From: Bacillus sp. SD088
GTDB lineage: Bacteria; Bacillota; Bacilli; Bacillales; Bacillaceae_C
Length of the DNA stretch: 64,000 bases
Assembly (NCBI RefSeq): GCF_017355205.1
Contig: NZ_JADIJK010000004.1
Span: forward strand, 186,001-250,000
Reading direction: 5' to 3'
Below the pieces are notes generated by a model. That model searched no databases, was not told where the DNA came from, and saw only the letters and a program-made list of their open reading frames with translations. Positions 27,252 through 37,405 of this stretch are shown in pieces. Every line of letters starts with the position of its first letter. The first letter of the stretch is position 1. The position numbers were made by a program, and so were the translations under genes.

Positions 27252-28865
27252 TTAATTCATTCCCAGCTTCTTCTTAAACCTTGTCAATCGCTCCCCAAAT
27301 AACCGATCAGCCAATCCAGATTTTAAGCCTAGATAGCCATAAATCATCGCTCCAACTGCGGCGCAAATAAAGATCAGCAATAATCCTTGCAGCCTTGATT
27401 CTGGATTCATAATAGAATGAAGTCCAAGGTACACAAAGTATACAGGCACTAACATCGCAACATTAAAAATAATAATTAACAGCACTCTTCTATAGACAAG
27501 TCTTAATGGATACTTTGAAAAGATTTTAATCACAACTAAGTTAATCGCAATCGAAACGAAATAACCAAGCGTTGTTGCATAAATTGCTCCTTCTGTACCA
27601 AAGGCTTCGATAAGCGGGATATTTAAGCTTAATTTTATTAGAATTCCTGTTAACAGACTTAAGATCGTGAAACGTTGTTCATTAATGCCTTGCAGGATCG
27701 CCGCGGTTACGGAATATAAAGCAAATAAAATCGCGACAGGCGCATAGGTTTTTAGCACCTCTGTCCCTAGATCTGAATAGCCATAAAATACGGTATAAAA
27801 GGGTTCCGCCAAAATCATCAAGCCCAATGATGCAGGCAATGTAATAAATAATAAAACTTGCAGCGTCTGATCCAGCTGGCGAAAAAGAATCTTTCGGTCT
27901 GAATTGACGAAGGATTCCGTAATTAAAGGAACCAGCGTCATGGCAAAAGCTGTGGCTAAAGATACCGGGATAATGACCAATTTATGGTTTAAGGTTAAAG
28001 TTCCGTAGGCATCTAAGTAATTAACGACTTGGTTTCCAGCCGCCATCGCTCGGTTAAATGTAAATTGATCTATTAAGGTATACAATGGATTGGCAATACC
28101 GACCATCACAAAAGGAAAAGCGTAAATAAGAATTTCCTTATACATACTCCCCAGAGAAACAGTGAGGTCACCTTTACTTTGCAGACGTTGCTCGTCTAAT
28201 TTCGGTTTGCGTTTTTTCCAATACCATAGCAGGACAATAAGACTGGCAATCCCGCCGATAAAGGCGGCAAAGGTCGCCGTCCCAATCGCTGTCACAACAC
28301 TCCCCTTCAGGATATAGATGACCATAAAACTTCCTGCTAATAAGAAAATAATTCTCGCTAATTGTTCAATCACAGTGGATACAGCAGATGGGCCCATTGA
28401 TTGGTTACCTTGGAAAAAGCCACGAATTAAGCTCATCGCTGGGATCACAAGTAAAGCAAAGCTGACAGCTCTAACAACAGAGGCCACGTCTTCAGTGGTA
28501 AAATCCGTTTCTGCTCCTTTTAAGACCATTTCCGCGATCGGTGTCGCTAACCCGTACATCACGAAAAAAGAAACAACTCCAGTCAGCGTCATTACAATCA
28601 AACCTGAGCGGAATAGCCGATGCCCCACCTCATATTCACCTAATGCATTATATTTCGCAATATATTTGGATACAGCCATTGGAACACCAGCTGTGGCAAT
28701 ACTAATAAAGATCGTATAAGGATTATACCCATATGAATATAGCGCATAGGCACTTTCCCCACCAATAATCGCTTTAAAAGGGATAACATAGAAAAGACCT
28801 AATATCTTTGATAAAATTGTACCGAGCGTTAATATAAATGTTCCACGAATTAATTTAGATGACAT
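27252..28865 (-). CDS. ytgP: YtgP family flippase (MurJ/PST type)
   Basis: This is a 537-residue polytopic membrane protein with about 14 hydrophobic segments, of the polysaccharide transporter / MOP superfamily. It resembles B. subtilis YtgP, a lipid II flippase of the MurJ kind involved in septal peptidoglycan, and SpoVB. Recognisable parts are the N-terminal RGTFILTLGTILSKILGL, RGFFQGNQSMGPSAVSTVIEQ and ILQGINEQRF. GGAGAG lies 11 bases before the ATG. Confidence 0.9.
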   Translation of the reverse strand: MSSKLIRGTFILTLGTILSKILGLFYVIPFKAIIGGESAYALYSYGYNPYTIFISIATAGVPMAVSKYIAKYNALGEYEVGHRLFRSGLIVMTLTGVVSFFVMYGLATPIAEMVLKGAETDFTTEDVASVVRAVSFALLVIPAMSLIRGFFQGNQSMGPSAVSTVIEQLARIIFLLAGSFMVIYILKGSVVTAIGTATFAAFIGGIASLIVLLWYWKKRKPKLDEQRLQSKGDLTVSLGSMYKEILIYAFPFVMVGIANPLYTLIDQFTFNRAMAAGNQVVNYLDAYGTLTLNHKLVIIPVSLATAFAMTLVPLITESFVNSDRKILFRQLDQTLQVLLFITLPASLGLMILAEPFYTVFYGYSDLGTEVLKTYAPVAILFALYSVTAAILQGINEQRFTILSLLTGILIKLSLNIPLIEAFGTEGAIYATTLGYFVSIAINLVVIKIFSKYPLRLVYRRVLLIIIFNVAMLVPVYFVYLGLHSIMNPESRLQGLLLIFICAAVGAMIYGYLGLKSGLADRLFGERLTRFKKKLGMN

Positions 28866-29088
28866 ACATTCTCGAACTCTCCATTTTTAATTTTCATTTG
28901 TTTTTTTAATTTTAATCACTACACTCTCCATTTAGTTTACAGCTATCGACGGAATTTGACAATGAGTTCAGCGTTGCGTTTGGAAATTGTTCATAGTATT
29001 TTAAGAAAGCACAAAGTCATCAAAAATAATGAAGGATCGAATATTCCCTATATAGACAGAAATTGAACATGAAAGTGAGCCGATAAAA

Positions 29089-30369
29089 ATGTATGATGTT
29101 ATAGTCATCGGTGGCGGCCCGTCAGGATTAATGGCCTCCATCGCTGCCGCCGAATATAAAGCAAAGGTTTTATTAATAGATAAAGGTCATAAGCTAGGCA
29201 AGAAATTAGCGATCTCAGGAGGAGGACGCTGTAATGTGACAAATCGCTTGCCCTTGGATGAAATTATTCGCCATATTCCCGGCAATGGCCGCTTTCTATA
29301 TAGTGCCTTCTCTGTTTTTAATAACGAAGATATCATTCGTTTTTTCGAAAATCTCGGGATTGAATTAAAGGAAGAAGACCATGGGCGCATGTTCCCTGCT
29401 TCTAATCGGGCACAGTCCGTCGTCGATGCGCTTTTATCGCGAATGAGTGAATTAGAAGTTGAAGTGCTGCCAGATACCCCTGTTCAAAAAGTACTTTATG
29501 AACAGGGAAAAACAGCAGGAGTTCTGTTAAAATCCGGAAAGAAACTTGTGGCCTCCGCCGTGGTAATTGCCACTGGCGGCGCATCTGTCCCGCAAACTGG
29601 ATCAACGGGAGATGGCTATCCATGGGCAAAAGCGGCCGGCCACACGATTTCAGAGTTATTCCCAACAGAAGTGCCGATTACTTCTAATGAGCGATTCATC
29701 AAAGAAAAACAATTACAAGGATTGTCGCTGCGCGAAGTAGCACTCAGTGTGCTGAAGCCAAATGGAAAACCATTGATTACCCATAAAATGGACATGATTT
29801 TTACCCATTTTGGCATTTCCGGTCCCGCTGCCTTGCGTTGTAGCCAATTTGTTGTAAAACAATTAAAAAAATCAAAGCGGCCTGAAGTGACAATGGCGAT
29901 TGACGCACTGCCTAGCCAAAGTGAGGAAGCACTTTTTCAACAACTCCAAAAAGTAAAAAAGGACGAACCAAAAAAGAGCATTAAAAATGCACTGAAAGGC
30001 TTGTTACCTGAGCGTTATTTATTGTTTTTATTCACACAATGTGAAATCGATCCATCGGAGATTTGCGGGAGTCTTTCAACCGAAAAATTGCGCGCCTTCG
30101 CCAAAGCCTGTAAGCAATTCACGTTCCAAGTAAATGGCACCCTTCCATTGGAAAAAGCTTTTGTCACAGGCGGCGGGGTTTCCGTAAAAGAAATCGAACC
30201 TAAGACAATGGCCTCCAAACTCACGCCCGGCCTGCATTTCTGTGGGGAGATTTTAGATATCTATGGCTACACAGGCGGCTATAACATCACGGCTGCACTT
30301 GTGACAGGAAGACTGGCAGGGATGAATGCCGCCCTTTATGGAAAAAGAAGTGAGCAAGGAGTACTGTGA
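29089..30369 (+). CDS. ytfP: YtfP, HI0933-type FAD-dependent oxidoreductase
   Basis: The 426-residue flavoprotein starts with the Rossmann fingerprint [19 protein letters not shown] and has [14 protein letters not shown] and [17 protein letters not shown], both diagnostic of the HI0933/BaiN group. The C-terminal [19 protein letters not shown] block closes the FAD site. Members reduce enones in some bacteria; the substrate here is unknown. The ribosome binding site (AAAGTGAG) is modest. It is the last gene before the tandem repeat array. Confidence 0.88.
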   Translation: MYDVIVIGGGPSGLMASIAAAEYKAKVLLIDKGHKLGKKLAISGGGRCNVTNRLPLDEIIRHIPGNGRFLYSAFSVFNNEDIIRFFENLGIELKEEDHGRMFPASNRAQSVVDALLSRMSELEVEVLPDTPVQKVLYEQGKTAGVLLKSGKKLVASAVVIATGGASVPQTGSTGDGYPWAKAAGHTISELFPTEVPITSNERFIKEKQLQGLSLREVALSVLKPNGKPLITHKMDMIFTHFGISGPAALRCSQFVVKQLKKSKRPEVTMAIDALPSQSEEALFQQLQKVKKDEPKKSIKNALKGLLPERYLLFLFTQCEIDPSEICGSLSTEKLRAFAKACKQFTFQVNGTLPLEKAFVTGGGVSVKEIEPKTMASKLTPGLHFCGEILDIYGYTGGYNITAALVTGRLAGMNAALYGKRSEQGVL

Positions 30370-30414
30370 TTATAGAGGAATAGCTGTTTGTTCAGCTGTT
30401 CTTTTTCAATTTAT

Positions 30415-31315
30415 GAACTGAGGACAGATCAGATTTGCCCTTACGATTTTGCGGCGTTCTCCCTTTTTCGTTACGGTGAGCTCGCACGCCCTTACCCTTT
30501 TGCTGCGTTCTTCGCTTTTTGGTAACGGCGAGGGTTGACGCCGTTACCCTTTTCCGGGATCTTCGTTTTTCGGGCACGGCGGGGGCTCGCGCCGTTACCC
30601 TTTTGCAGTGTTCTTCGCTTTTCGGGCACGGCGGGGGCTCGCGCCGTTACCCTTTGGCGGCGTTCTTCGCTTTTCGGGCACGGCGGGGGCTCGCGCCGTT
30701 ACCCTTTGGCGGCGTTCTTCGCTTTTCGGGCACGGCGGGGGCTCGCGCCGTTACCCTTTGGCGGCGTTCTTCGCTTTTTGGGCACGGCGGGGGCTCGCGC
30801 CGTTACCCTTTGGCGGCGTTCTTCGCTTTTTGGGCACGGCGGGGGCTCGCGCCGTTACCCTTTGGCGGCGTTCTTCGCTTTTCGGGCACGGCGGGGGCTG
30901 ACGCCGTTACCCTTTTGCTGCGTTCTTCGCTTTTCGGGCACGGCGGAGGCTGGCGCCGTTACACTTTTGCTGCGTTCTTCGCTTTTCGGGCACGGCGGAG
31001 GCTGGCGCCGTTACACTTTTGCTGCGTTCTTCGCTTTTCGGGCACGGCGGAGGCTGGCGCCGTTACCCTTTTCCGGCGTTCTTTGCTTTTCGGGCACGGC
31101 GGGGGCTGGCGCCGTTACCCTTTTCCGACGTTCTTTGCTTTTCGGGCACGGCGGGGGCTGGCGCCGTTACCCTTTTGCTGCGTTCTTCGCTTTTCGGGCA
31201 CGGCGGAGGCTCGCGCCGTTACCCTTTTCCGGCGTTCTTTGCTTTTCGGGCACGGCGGGGGCTGGCGCCGTTACCCTTTTTTGCAATTCCCTTCTTTTTT
31301 GTCACGGCCACGCTG
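30415..31315. repeat. Tandem array of 52-bp GC-rich hairpin units
   Basis: Fourteen units begin C/TGGGCACGGC at 30571 and then exactly every 52 bases to 31247; two degenerate units precede (about 30467, 30519) and partial ones flank at 30437 and 31299. Each unit has an inverted repeat around an 8-base loop, here GGGCACGGCG / CGCCGTTACCC; in the degenerate unit at 30521-30548 the arms GGTAACGGCG / CGCCGTTACC are perfect. Conserved TTCTTCGCTTTT joins the hairpins. Left units carry GGCTCGCG and TTTGGCGGCG, right units GGCTGGCG and TTGCTGCG or TTCCGGCG, which shows local duplication. Because 52 is not a multiple of three and the plus strand has no stop in the unit, all three plus frames are open, but none looks like a gene. 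It is far richer in GC than its surroundings. Confidence 0.95.
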
Positions 31316-31402
31316 AATTTTTAAAGTTCTTCTGCTTTTAAGCTCTGTCCTCGTTAAAACGGCAAAAAAAAGCAGGACTATTCTGCTGCAATAGTACCTG
31401 CT

Positions 31403-31585
31403 TTATGAGTTATAAATAATTAATGCACTGAAACAAAAGACTTGTTCTCCAGAGGCATCGCCAATCAGCGCGACGTTATATTTAATATCCACTACATCCC
31501 TAGGAGAAATTTCTTCGAGGAATTCATTCATTTCTTCCTCTAAATCCTGTTCATGATCACAATCAAATAGTTTAACTTGTACCAA
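31403..31585 (-). CDS. cse60: Sporulation protein Cse60
   Basis: This is a 60-residue protein, VQVKLFDCDHEQDLEEEMNE at the start and DIKYNVALIGDASGEQVFCFS later, matching the Cse60 family (B. subtilis YteV and relatives), small proteins made under sigma-E in the mother cell. Function in sporulation is not known in detail. The start is a TTG with GGGGTGGAG upstream. I did not see a convincing sigma-E promoter. The 216 bases upstream hold no other gene. Confidence 0.85.
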   Translation of the reverse strand: MVQVKLFDCDHEQDLEEEMNEFLEEISPRDVVDIKYNVALIGDASGEQVFCFSALIIYNS

Positions 31586-31801
31586 TTATCTCCACCCCTT
31601 TTTAGCATGTTTGCCAATATTAGTGGATTTTATACTATTCAGAAAATATTTTTTGGTTACAACCATAGCCTAGAACAATTCCAACAGATATTATTTGGAC
31701 AAGATTATCTTTCGAACTTCAAATAATCATAACATCAGCTAAAAGAAAAACATTTATATAGCAGATGATTGTTTTTCGCATGCTACCCTTTCCTTTACAT
31801 A

Positions 31802-32157
31802 TCAATTAATTTTTATGATAAAGTCTAACAAATGAGCATTTTCAACTGGGAACTTTGATTTTATATGAAGATTTTTGCTATCCAAAACAATCATATTCTC
31901 TTCTTTATCATTCCTTTCAATTATGTAGATTTCCTCGTTTGCCTTATCTTGATAAAGCAGTCTATATGTATTTCCAGGCTGAGATATTTCATCTCCCAGT
32001 GGTTCAAACATTGGTTCTTTTCCTAATGAAAGAATTCCTAAAGTATTTCCCCTCCCATCAATCGGTAGGCAATATAGAATCCTCTTATCATCTAATGCTA
32101 ATTGCCGGTCTCATTTACCTCATACTCCGTGCCCCAAAATAGTACCTTTATAATCAT
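31802..32157 (-). pseudogene. Hypothetical protein gene with one frameshift
   Basis: An ATG at 32157 opens a frame coding MIIKVLFWGTEYEVNETGN that ends at a TAG after 19 codons. Removing one base of deletion near 32098 lets it run on as LALDDKRILYCLPIDGRGNT through to the stop at 31802, giving about 118 residues in one style. The intact last 69 codons (MFEPLGDEISQPGNTY onward) look like a beta-rich small protein. The family is not recognised. Either a true frameshift or a sequencing error is possible. Confidence 0.6.
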
Positions 32158-32251
32158 TTCATCCCTACTTCTTTAGCTTTTAAATTTTGCCTAACACATT
32201 CATTAATAATGACGTAAATATTGCAAAATAGTTTCACTTTTTGAGGGAACG

Positions 32252-32300
32252 AAAAAGGGAAATCCCCGAGACTACTATAGTCTTAGAGATTTCCCTCACA
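32252..32300. terminator. Terminator after the rhodanese gene
   Basis: GGGAAATC and GATTTCCC enclose an inner GAGACT / AGTCT stem, forming a stepped hairpin preceded by GAAAAA on the plus strand, which gives a T-run on the minus strand. It lies directly beyond the rhodanese stop codon. Confidence 0.75.
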
Positions 32301-32309
32301 TGTCCTATA

Positions 32310-32627
32310 TTACTTTTCCTTTGGCGTTGTTTCTCCCTGCCATTTGAGCATGCCGCCAACCATATTCGTGACCTTGTAGCCTTGTTCATTCAAATATTCA
32401 CAGGTTCTGCCACTACGTCCACCGGAACGGCAAATCATTATATATTCTTTGTTCGGATCTAGCTCATCAAGATGCTCAGGAATTTGGCCCATTGGAATAT
32501 GAACAGCTTTTGAGATCATACCTTCTGCCACTTCTTCCTCTTCCCGTACATCGATTAAATTATATTGTTTCCCTGCTTCCAGCTCTTTCTGTAGCTCTTC
32601 TGGGGTGATGGTCTTGATTTCGCTCAT
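32310..32627 (-). CDS. ytwF: Rhodanese-like domain protein
   Basis: This is a single rhodanese domain of 105 residues: ITPEELQKELEAGKQYNLID, VREEEEVAEGMI, HIPMGQIPEHLDEL and the active-site loop MICRSGGRSGRTCEYL with the nucleophilic cysteine. It should carry sulfur as a persulfide; B. subtilis YtwF is a close match. GAAAGGAAG precedes the ATG. Confidence 0.88.
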   Translation of the reverse strand: MSEIKTITPEELQKELEAGKQYNLIDVREEEEVAEGMISKAVHIPMGQIPEHLDELDPNKEYIMICRSGGRSGRTCEYLNEQGYKVTNMVGGMLKWQGETTPKEK

Positions 32628-32924
32628 CTAATCTTCCTTTCAATTGAAATGTTTCTACCATTATTATCTGTGCTTGTGATTGGATAGTCAAACAAACGAG
32701 TCCATGTTCAGGAACTTAGCTTGAAGGGAGACAGATTTTCCATGAAATATCAAGTCAGTGAAGCAGATTGCGCAGGTTCAATGCCGGGGTGACGCTCCCT
32801 ATGCTCATTGCAGCTCCTATGCACTTTGCGCAACTTCTCACTATTCGACCTTCAGAAAAAGGGTGGAATACAAGATTTTTACCAAGGAAAAAGACGTACT
32901 ACTAGAGGGCATATACCTCCGCTC

Positions 32925-33045
32925 CGGAAATATACTTTGCTTTCTGCGGGCGAGTGGCAAGTTTCCTCAGGCTTCGCCTTCCGGGGTCTTGCCGAACTCT
33001 CACTTCCCACAGGAGTCTACGTATATTTCCTCCGCTAAAGGAATA
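32925..33045. repeat. Intergenic Bacillus-type repeat, family D
   Basis: The stretch CTTTGCTTTCTGCGGGCGAG, CTTCGCCTTCCGGGG and TCCCACAGGAGTCTACGTAT resembles a dispersed repeat common between genes in Bacillaceae (CTTTCCGCGGGC ... CCGCAGGAGTCT). Its ends TCCGCTCCGGAAATATACTT and GTATATTTCCTCCGCTAAAG are roughly inverted. Open frames across it on the plus strand have no ribosome binding site and are not called as genes. The remaining 32628-32924 shows no gene. Confidence 0.6.
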
Positions 33046-33098
33046 CATTGTTCGTCCCTGGTGCTTAATGTTTTAATTATGTCCCAGACTCTTCTTCC

Positions 33099-35513
33099 TT
33101 AATTTGCGACGATATTAACCAACTTACCTGGAATGGCAATGACCTTACGAATCGTTTTACCTTCTAGTTGTTGTTTAACTTTTTCATCGTCTTGAGCAAT
33201 TTGCTCAAGTTCTTCCCGGGAGGCGTCACGGGACACTTTTAGTTTGGCGCGGACTTTTCCGTTGATTTGGACGACGACTTCGACTTCATTATCGACTAGT
33301 TTGTTTTCGTCATATTCTGGCCATTTTTCATAGGTGATCGTATCTGTATAGCCTAGCTTCTCCCAAATTTCCTCGGCGATATGCGGGCAAATCGGTGCTA
33401 ACATTTTGATGAAGCCTTCTACATACGCTTTTGGTAAAATTTCTGCTTTATAGCCTTCATTAATGAATACCATTAATTGAGAAATTCCTGTATTAAAATG
33501 CAATTGCTCATAATCACTTGTTACTTTTTTAACGGTTTGATGATAGACTTTTTCAAGGTCGCCGCCAGTTGTATCCTGAATCTTCTCAGAAAGTGCACCA
33601 TCATCCTGGATCAATAGACGCCAAACTCGGTCTAGGAAACGACGTGATCCATCAAGCCCTGTTGTTGACCAAGAAATCGATGCATCCAATGGCCCCATAA
33701 ACATTTCATAGAGGCGCAATGTGTCTGCTCCGTGGCTTTCTATCACTTCATCAGGATTAACGACATTGCCTTTTGATTTACTCATTTTTTCATGATTTTC
33801 GCCAAGAATCATCCCTTGATTGAATAATTTTTGGAACGGTTCCTTTGTTGGGACAATCCCTAGATCATATAAAAATTTATGCCAGAAGCGCGCGTACAAT
33901 AAATGAAGAACAGCATGCTCTGCGCCACCGATATACATATCAACAGGAAGCCACTTTTTCAACAATTCTGGATCAGCTAGGAACTCATCGTTATAAGGAT
34001 CAATATAACGAAGATAATACCAACAGCTACCTGCCCATTGCGGCATTGTATTTGTTTCTCTTCGACCTTTTTTGCCCGTTTCTGGATCCACCACATGAAG
34101 CCAGTCGGAAATATTAGCTAACGGTGATTCGCCTGTTCCGGACGGTTTGATCTCAGCGGTTTTTGGCAAAATCAGTGGTAATTCTTCCTCAGGTACACCT
34201 GTCATTGTACCATCTTCCCAATGAATAACCGGAATCGGTTCTCCCCAGTAACGTTGACGGCTAAAGAGCCAATCTCGTAAACGGTAGGTAATCTTCTTCG
34301 TGCCGAGCTCTTCTTTTTCCAACCAATTAATCATCGTGGAAATTGCTTCATCTTTTCCCAGCCCATCAAGGAAATCAGAATTCACATGGGGACCATCGCC
34401 TGTGTATGCTTCTTTGGCAATATCGCCGCCTGAAACGACTTCGATAATCTCCAAAGCGAATGTTTTAGCAAATTCATAGTCCCGTTCATCATGTGCTGGC
34501 ACAGCCATAATTGCACCAGTTCCGTAAGACATCAAAACATAATCCGCGATCCAAATCGGAATTTGTTTTCCATTGACAGGGTTAACTGCATAGGCCCCTG
34601 TAAACACACCAGTTTTTTCTTTGGCCAAATCCGTTCTTTCTAGATCACTTTTTGCTTTGATTTTTTGAATATAGGCTTCTACTTGCTCTTTTTGCGCTGT
34701 AGTTGTAATTTTTTCAACGAATGGATGTTCAGGCGCTAATACAGCATAAGTTGCACCAAACAATGTATCTGGACGAGTCGTAAACACAGTAAACGTCTCA
34801 TCGAAATCAGCAATTGAGAAGGTCACTTCCGCTCCCTCAGATCGTCCGATCCAGTTGCGCTGCATATCTTTAATGCTTTCTGGCCAGTCTAGCTCTTCTA
34901 GATCATCCAACAAGCGATCCGCATATTCGGTAATTTTCAAGATCCATTGTTTCATTGGACGGCGTTCAACCGGATGGCCTCCACGCTCACTTTTTCCATC
35001 AATTACTTCTTCATTCGCTAAAACTGTCCCCAGTGCTGGACACCAGTTGACAGGAATTTCATCAACATAGGCTAGCCCTTTTTCAAATAGCTTTAGAAAA
35101 ATCCATTGCGTCCATTTGTAATAATGCGGATCAGTTGTATTGATTTCCCGATCCCAATCATAGGAAAAACCAAGCTCTTGGATTTGTCTTTTAAATGTTT
35201 CAATATTATGTTTGGTAAATTCAGCAGGATCGTTTCCTGTGTCAAGGGCATATTGCTCCGCTGGAAGTCCAAAGGCATCCCAGCCCATCGGATGCAATAC
35301 ATTATAGCCTTGCATTCGCTTCATTCTAGATAAAATATCAGTTGCTGTATACCCTTCTGGATGGCCAACATGAAGACCGGAACCAGATGGATATGGAAAC
35401 ATATCTAATGCATAAAATTTTTCACCTTCACGACTTGCATCTGTTTTAAATGTTTGCTTATTTTCCCAATAAGCTTGCCATTTTTGTTCCAATTCTCTAT
35501 GGTTAAAACTCAT
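33099..35513 (-). CDS. leuS: Leucyl-tRNA synthetase
   Basis: This class I aminoacyl-tRNA synthetase of 804 residues charges tRNA-Leu. It has the HIGH-like [12 protein letters not shown] near the N-terminus, a CP1 editing domain (about 225-420, with [12 protein letters not shown]), the KMSKS loop [16 protein letters not shown], and the C-terminal [12 protein letters not shown]. The ATG at 35513 has CGGAGGAAG 6 bases upstream, better than one 18 bases earlier inside that site. It is preceded by a T-box leader, so it is induced when leucyl-tRNA is uncharged. Confidence 0.97.
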   Translation of the reverse strand: MSFNHRELEQKWQAYWENKQTFKTDASREGEKFYALDMFPYPSGSGLHVGHPEGYTATDILSRMKRMQGYNVLHPMGWDAFGLPAEQYALDTGNDPAEFTKHNIETFKRQIQELGFSYDWDREINTTDPHYYKWTQWIFLKLFEKGLAYVDEIPVNWCPALGTVLANEEVIDGKSERGGHPVERRPMKQWILKITEYADRLLDDLEELDWPESIKDMQRNWIGRSEGAEVTFSIADFDETFTVFTTRPDTLFGATYAVLAPEHPFVEKITTTAQKEQVEAYIQKIKAKSDLERTDLAKEKTGVFTGAYAVNPVNGKQIPIWIADYVLMSYGTGAIMAVPAHDERDYEFAKTFALEIIEVVSGGDIAKEAYTGDGPHVNSDFLDGLGKDEAISTMINWLEKEELGTKKITYRLRDWLFSRQRYWGEPIPVIHWEDGTMTGVPEEELPLILPKTAEIKPSGTGESPLANISDWLHVVDPETGKKGRRETNTMPQWAGSCWYYLRYIDPYNDEFLADPELLKKWLPVDMYIGGAEHAVLHLLYARFWHKFLYDLGIVPTKEPFQKLFNQGMILGENHEKMSKSKGNVVNPDEVIESHGADTLRLYEMFMGPLDASISWSTTGLDGSRRFLDRVWRLLIQDDGALSEKIQDTTGGDLEKVYHQTVKKVTSDYEQLHFNTGISQLMVFINEGYKAEILPKAYVEGFIKMLAPICPHIAEEIWEKLGYTDTITYEKWPEYDENKLVDNEVEVVVQINGKVRAKLKVSRDASREELEQIAQDDEKVKQQLEGKTIRKVIAIPGKLVNIVAN

Positions 35514-35599
35514 CTTTCTTCCTCCGTTCATTTTGTAAAACGCGATTAATGATAAGGTGAAACTTCAATCAGTATACTACTGCCCTTTAATGCGAGATA

Positions 35600-35822
35600 A
35601 ATAGAAAAAGCCCCCCATCCCAAAGAAACCTCTTGGGACGAGAGACTGTTAACTCCCGCGGTACCACCCACATTAATGCTTTCGCATTCACTCATACATC
35701 CTTAACGCGGAAAACGGCATAAACTACTTCTTTCACTTATACAACTAAAAGGTGAGTTCATGATTCATCCTGATTGACTTCCACCACCCGCCAACTCTCT
35801 GCACAGTTTGATATCATTACTA
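35600..35822 (-). promoter_or_regulatory. T-box leader of leuS
   Basis: On the minus strand the conserved T-box GGGTGGTACCGCGGGAGTT is at about 35671-35652, followed by a terminator hairpin (GTCCCAAGAGG / TTTGGGAT region and CTTTTTC tail, 35642-35601). Upstream, AGAGAGTTGG and the AG-bulge region belong to stem I. A CTC leucine codon in GAACTCACC (35756-35754) is well placed as the specifier, in line with leuS downstream. Uncharged tRNA-Leu should stabilise the antiterminator. Confidence 0.93.
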
Positions 35823-35919
35823 TTCCTTTATTCACGTTTCAAGTATTTTTAATCAGATATGTCCAATTGTAATCAAAAATATACATAATAGCAAGCGTAG
35901 TTTTTAAAGATATGTTCCA

Positions 35920-37122
35920 TTAGGCTGCAAGTGAAGATTGCTTTTTTAATGGACGATCATAAAAATAAGATAAAACAAATGAGACAAGCAATAAGAAGAT
36001 CAAGATCATAAATAGTACGGACATTCCCCACAAGTCGACAAGCATTCCACCAAGGACAGGACCGACCATGCGTCCCCCTGTTGCCGTACTATTGACAATT
36101 CCTTGATAAAAGCCTTCCCTTCCTTTTGGGGCTAATTGATTGGCGACTGTTGGAACAACGGGCCAAACTAACATTTCCCCTACACTCAAAATGATCATTG
36201 CCGATAAAAATCCTTTAAATCCGTCGGCCATACCAGCCACACCATAGGAAACCATAAAAATTGCAAATCCAACGAGCATTTGCCCCTTCAAGTTTTGGCT
36301 GCCGGCCTTTCTTAATATTTTTTGCAAAACAGGCTGTCCTAGCACAATAATCGCCCCATTTATCGTCCACAGAAAGCTATATTGGTTTAAGGACATATTG
36401 ACTTCCTGGGTGTAGGAAGAGATCGTCGCTTGCCATTGAACATAACAGACCCAGCCTAAAAAGTAGGCTACACATATAATCCCTAATGCGTAAAATTTAC
36501 TTTTATCCCGAATTGTCCTTCTTTCTTGCAATACATTAGATTGACCAAGCTGTCCTTCTGCCATATTTTTATAGCTGAATAGGGCGATGAAAAGAAAGAG
36601 CACATACATCGATAAATTCGCAAGGAAAATATAATCGAAAGAAAAATTGGCGACAACTCCTCCCAGTGCAGAACCAATCGCAACTCCGGCATTTTGTGCC
36701 ACATAGACAGCATTAAACGCCCGTCTTCCTCCCTCTTTCCAAACCGAACCCGCCATCGCAAACATGGAAGGAAAAATAATGCCTCCCCCAAGTCCTAAAA
36801 TGGTGAGAAAAATTACATAATAAGGCCATCCATGCCAAAACGTCATTCCAAGTAGTGATAAGATGGAAATGATGATTCCTAATAGAATCGATTTGTATCC
36901 GCCAATTTTATCAAAAAAAATCCCTCCTACTAGATTTCCTATCACACTAGCAGCAGAGTTCAACATCAATACTAAACCGGCAATAAATAAAGATTTTCCT
37001 AAATAATCATGTATATAAATGGCATTCAGCGGCCATAAAAACGAATTCCCTGTCACACTGACTAGCATGCCAATAACTAATAACCACACTGCCTTAGGCA
37101 TTTCCTGTTGCATCTCCTTCAT
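35920..37122 (-). CDS. yttB: MFS transporter, YttB-like
   Basis: This is a 400-residue membrane protein with about 12 hydrophobic segments. MFS motifs are visible after the second helix (GGIFFDKIGGYKSILLG) and in the C-terminal half (PKGREGFYQGIVNSTATGGRMVGPVLGG). It resembles the drug:H+ antiporter-like YttB of B. subtilis; no substrate is known. Several Met codons lie near the start (37122, 37113, 37101), each with only a moderate site; 37122 is used. Confidence 0.78.
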   Translation of the reverse strand: MKEMQQEMPKAVWLLVIGMLVSVTGNSFLWPLNAIYIHDYLGKSLFIAGLVLMLNSAASVIGNLVGGIFFDKIGGYKSILLGIIISILSLLGMTFWHGWPYYVIFLTILGLGGGIIFPSMFAMAGSVWKEGGRRAFNAVYVAQNAGVAIGSALGGVVANFSFDYIFLANLSMYVLFLFIALFSYKNMAEGQLGQSNVLQERRTIRDKSKFYALGIICVAYFLGWVCYVQWQATISSYTQEVNMSLNQYSFLWTINGAIIVLGQPVLQKILRKAGSQNLKGQMLVGFAIFMVSYGVAGMADGFKGFLSAMIILSVGEMLVWPVVPTVANQLAPKGREGFYQGIVNSTATGGRMVGPVLGGMLVDLWGMSVLFMILIFLLLVSFVLSYFYDRPLKKQSSLAA

Positions 37123-37405
37123 CCTGTTTTATTACCTGACACAGTGCTCAGAAGCCAGCTTATAAGAGCCGTTCCCGAAGCTCTTCCCCTTTGTGCCTAA
37201 GCCATTCTATTCCATTCAATCTGAAGAAGCAAGTAGGAAGAGAATATCCAGAACAATCTTGATTTTGCCAAACTTCTCTTAGTCGACAAAAAGTTAGAAA
37301 ATCTTACAGTTAACATTGGATTTTATACATTTTTATAGGTATATTGTTGATAAGAGATAGGATAATATTCCTAGTTCTCATCAGACAAGGAAGGGGAACC
37401 AGAAA

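Noticed and set aside
30415-31315. CRISPR array
   Set aside because: The parts between the palindromes are conserved rather than unique spacers, and no cas gene is present.
30519-31341. Long overlapping plus-strand open frames of more than 260 codons
   Set aside because: They arise because the 52-bp unit has no stop in plus frames and is not a multiple of three; the same peptide blocks appear in all frames, and there is no ribosome binding site.
32758-33102. Two plus-strand open frames between the rhodanese gene and leuS
   Set aside because: They cross a dispersed intergenic repeat, have no ribosome binding site and no recognisable protein pattern.
37123-37405. Possible RNA gene between the MFS and oxidoreductase genes
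   Set aside because: No tRNA-like or riboswitch-like core and no terminator were found; only AT-rich possible promoter sequence close to the oxidoreductase gene.
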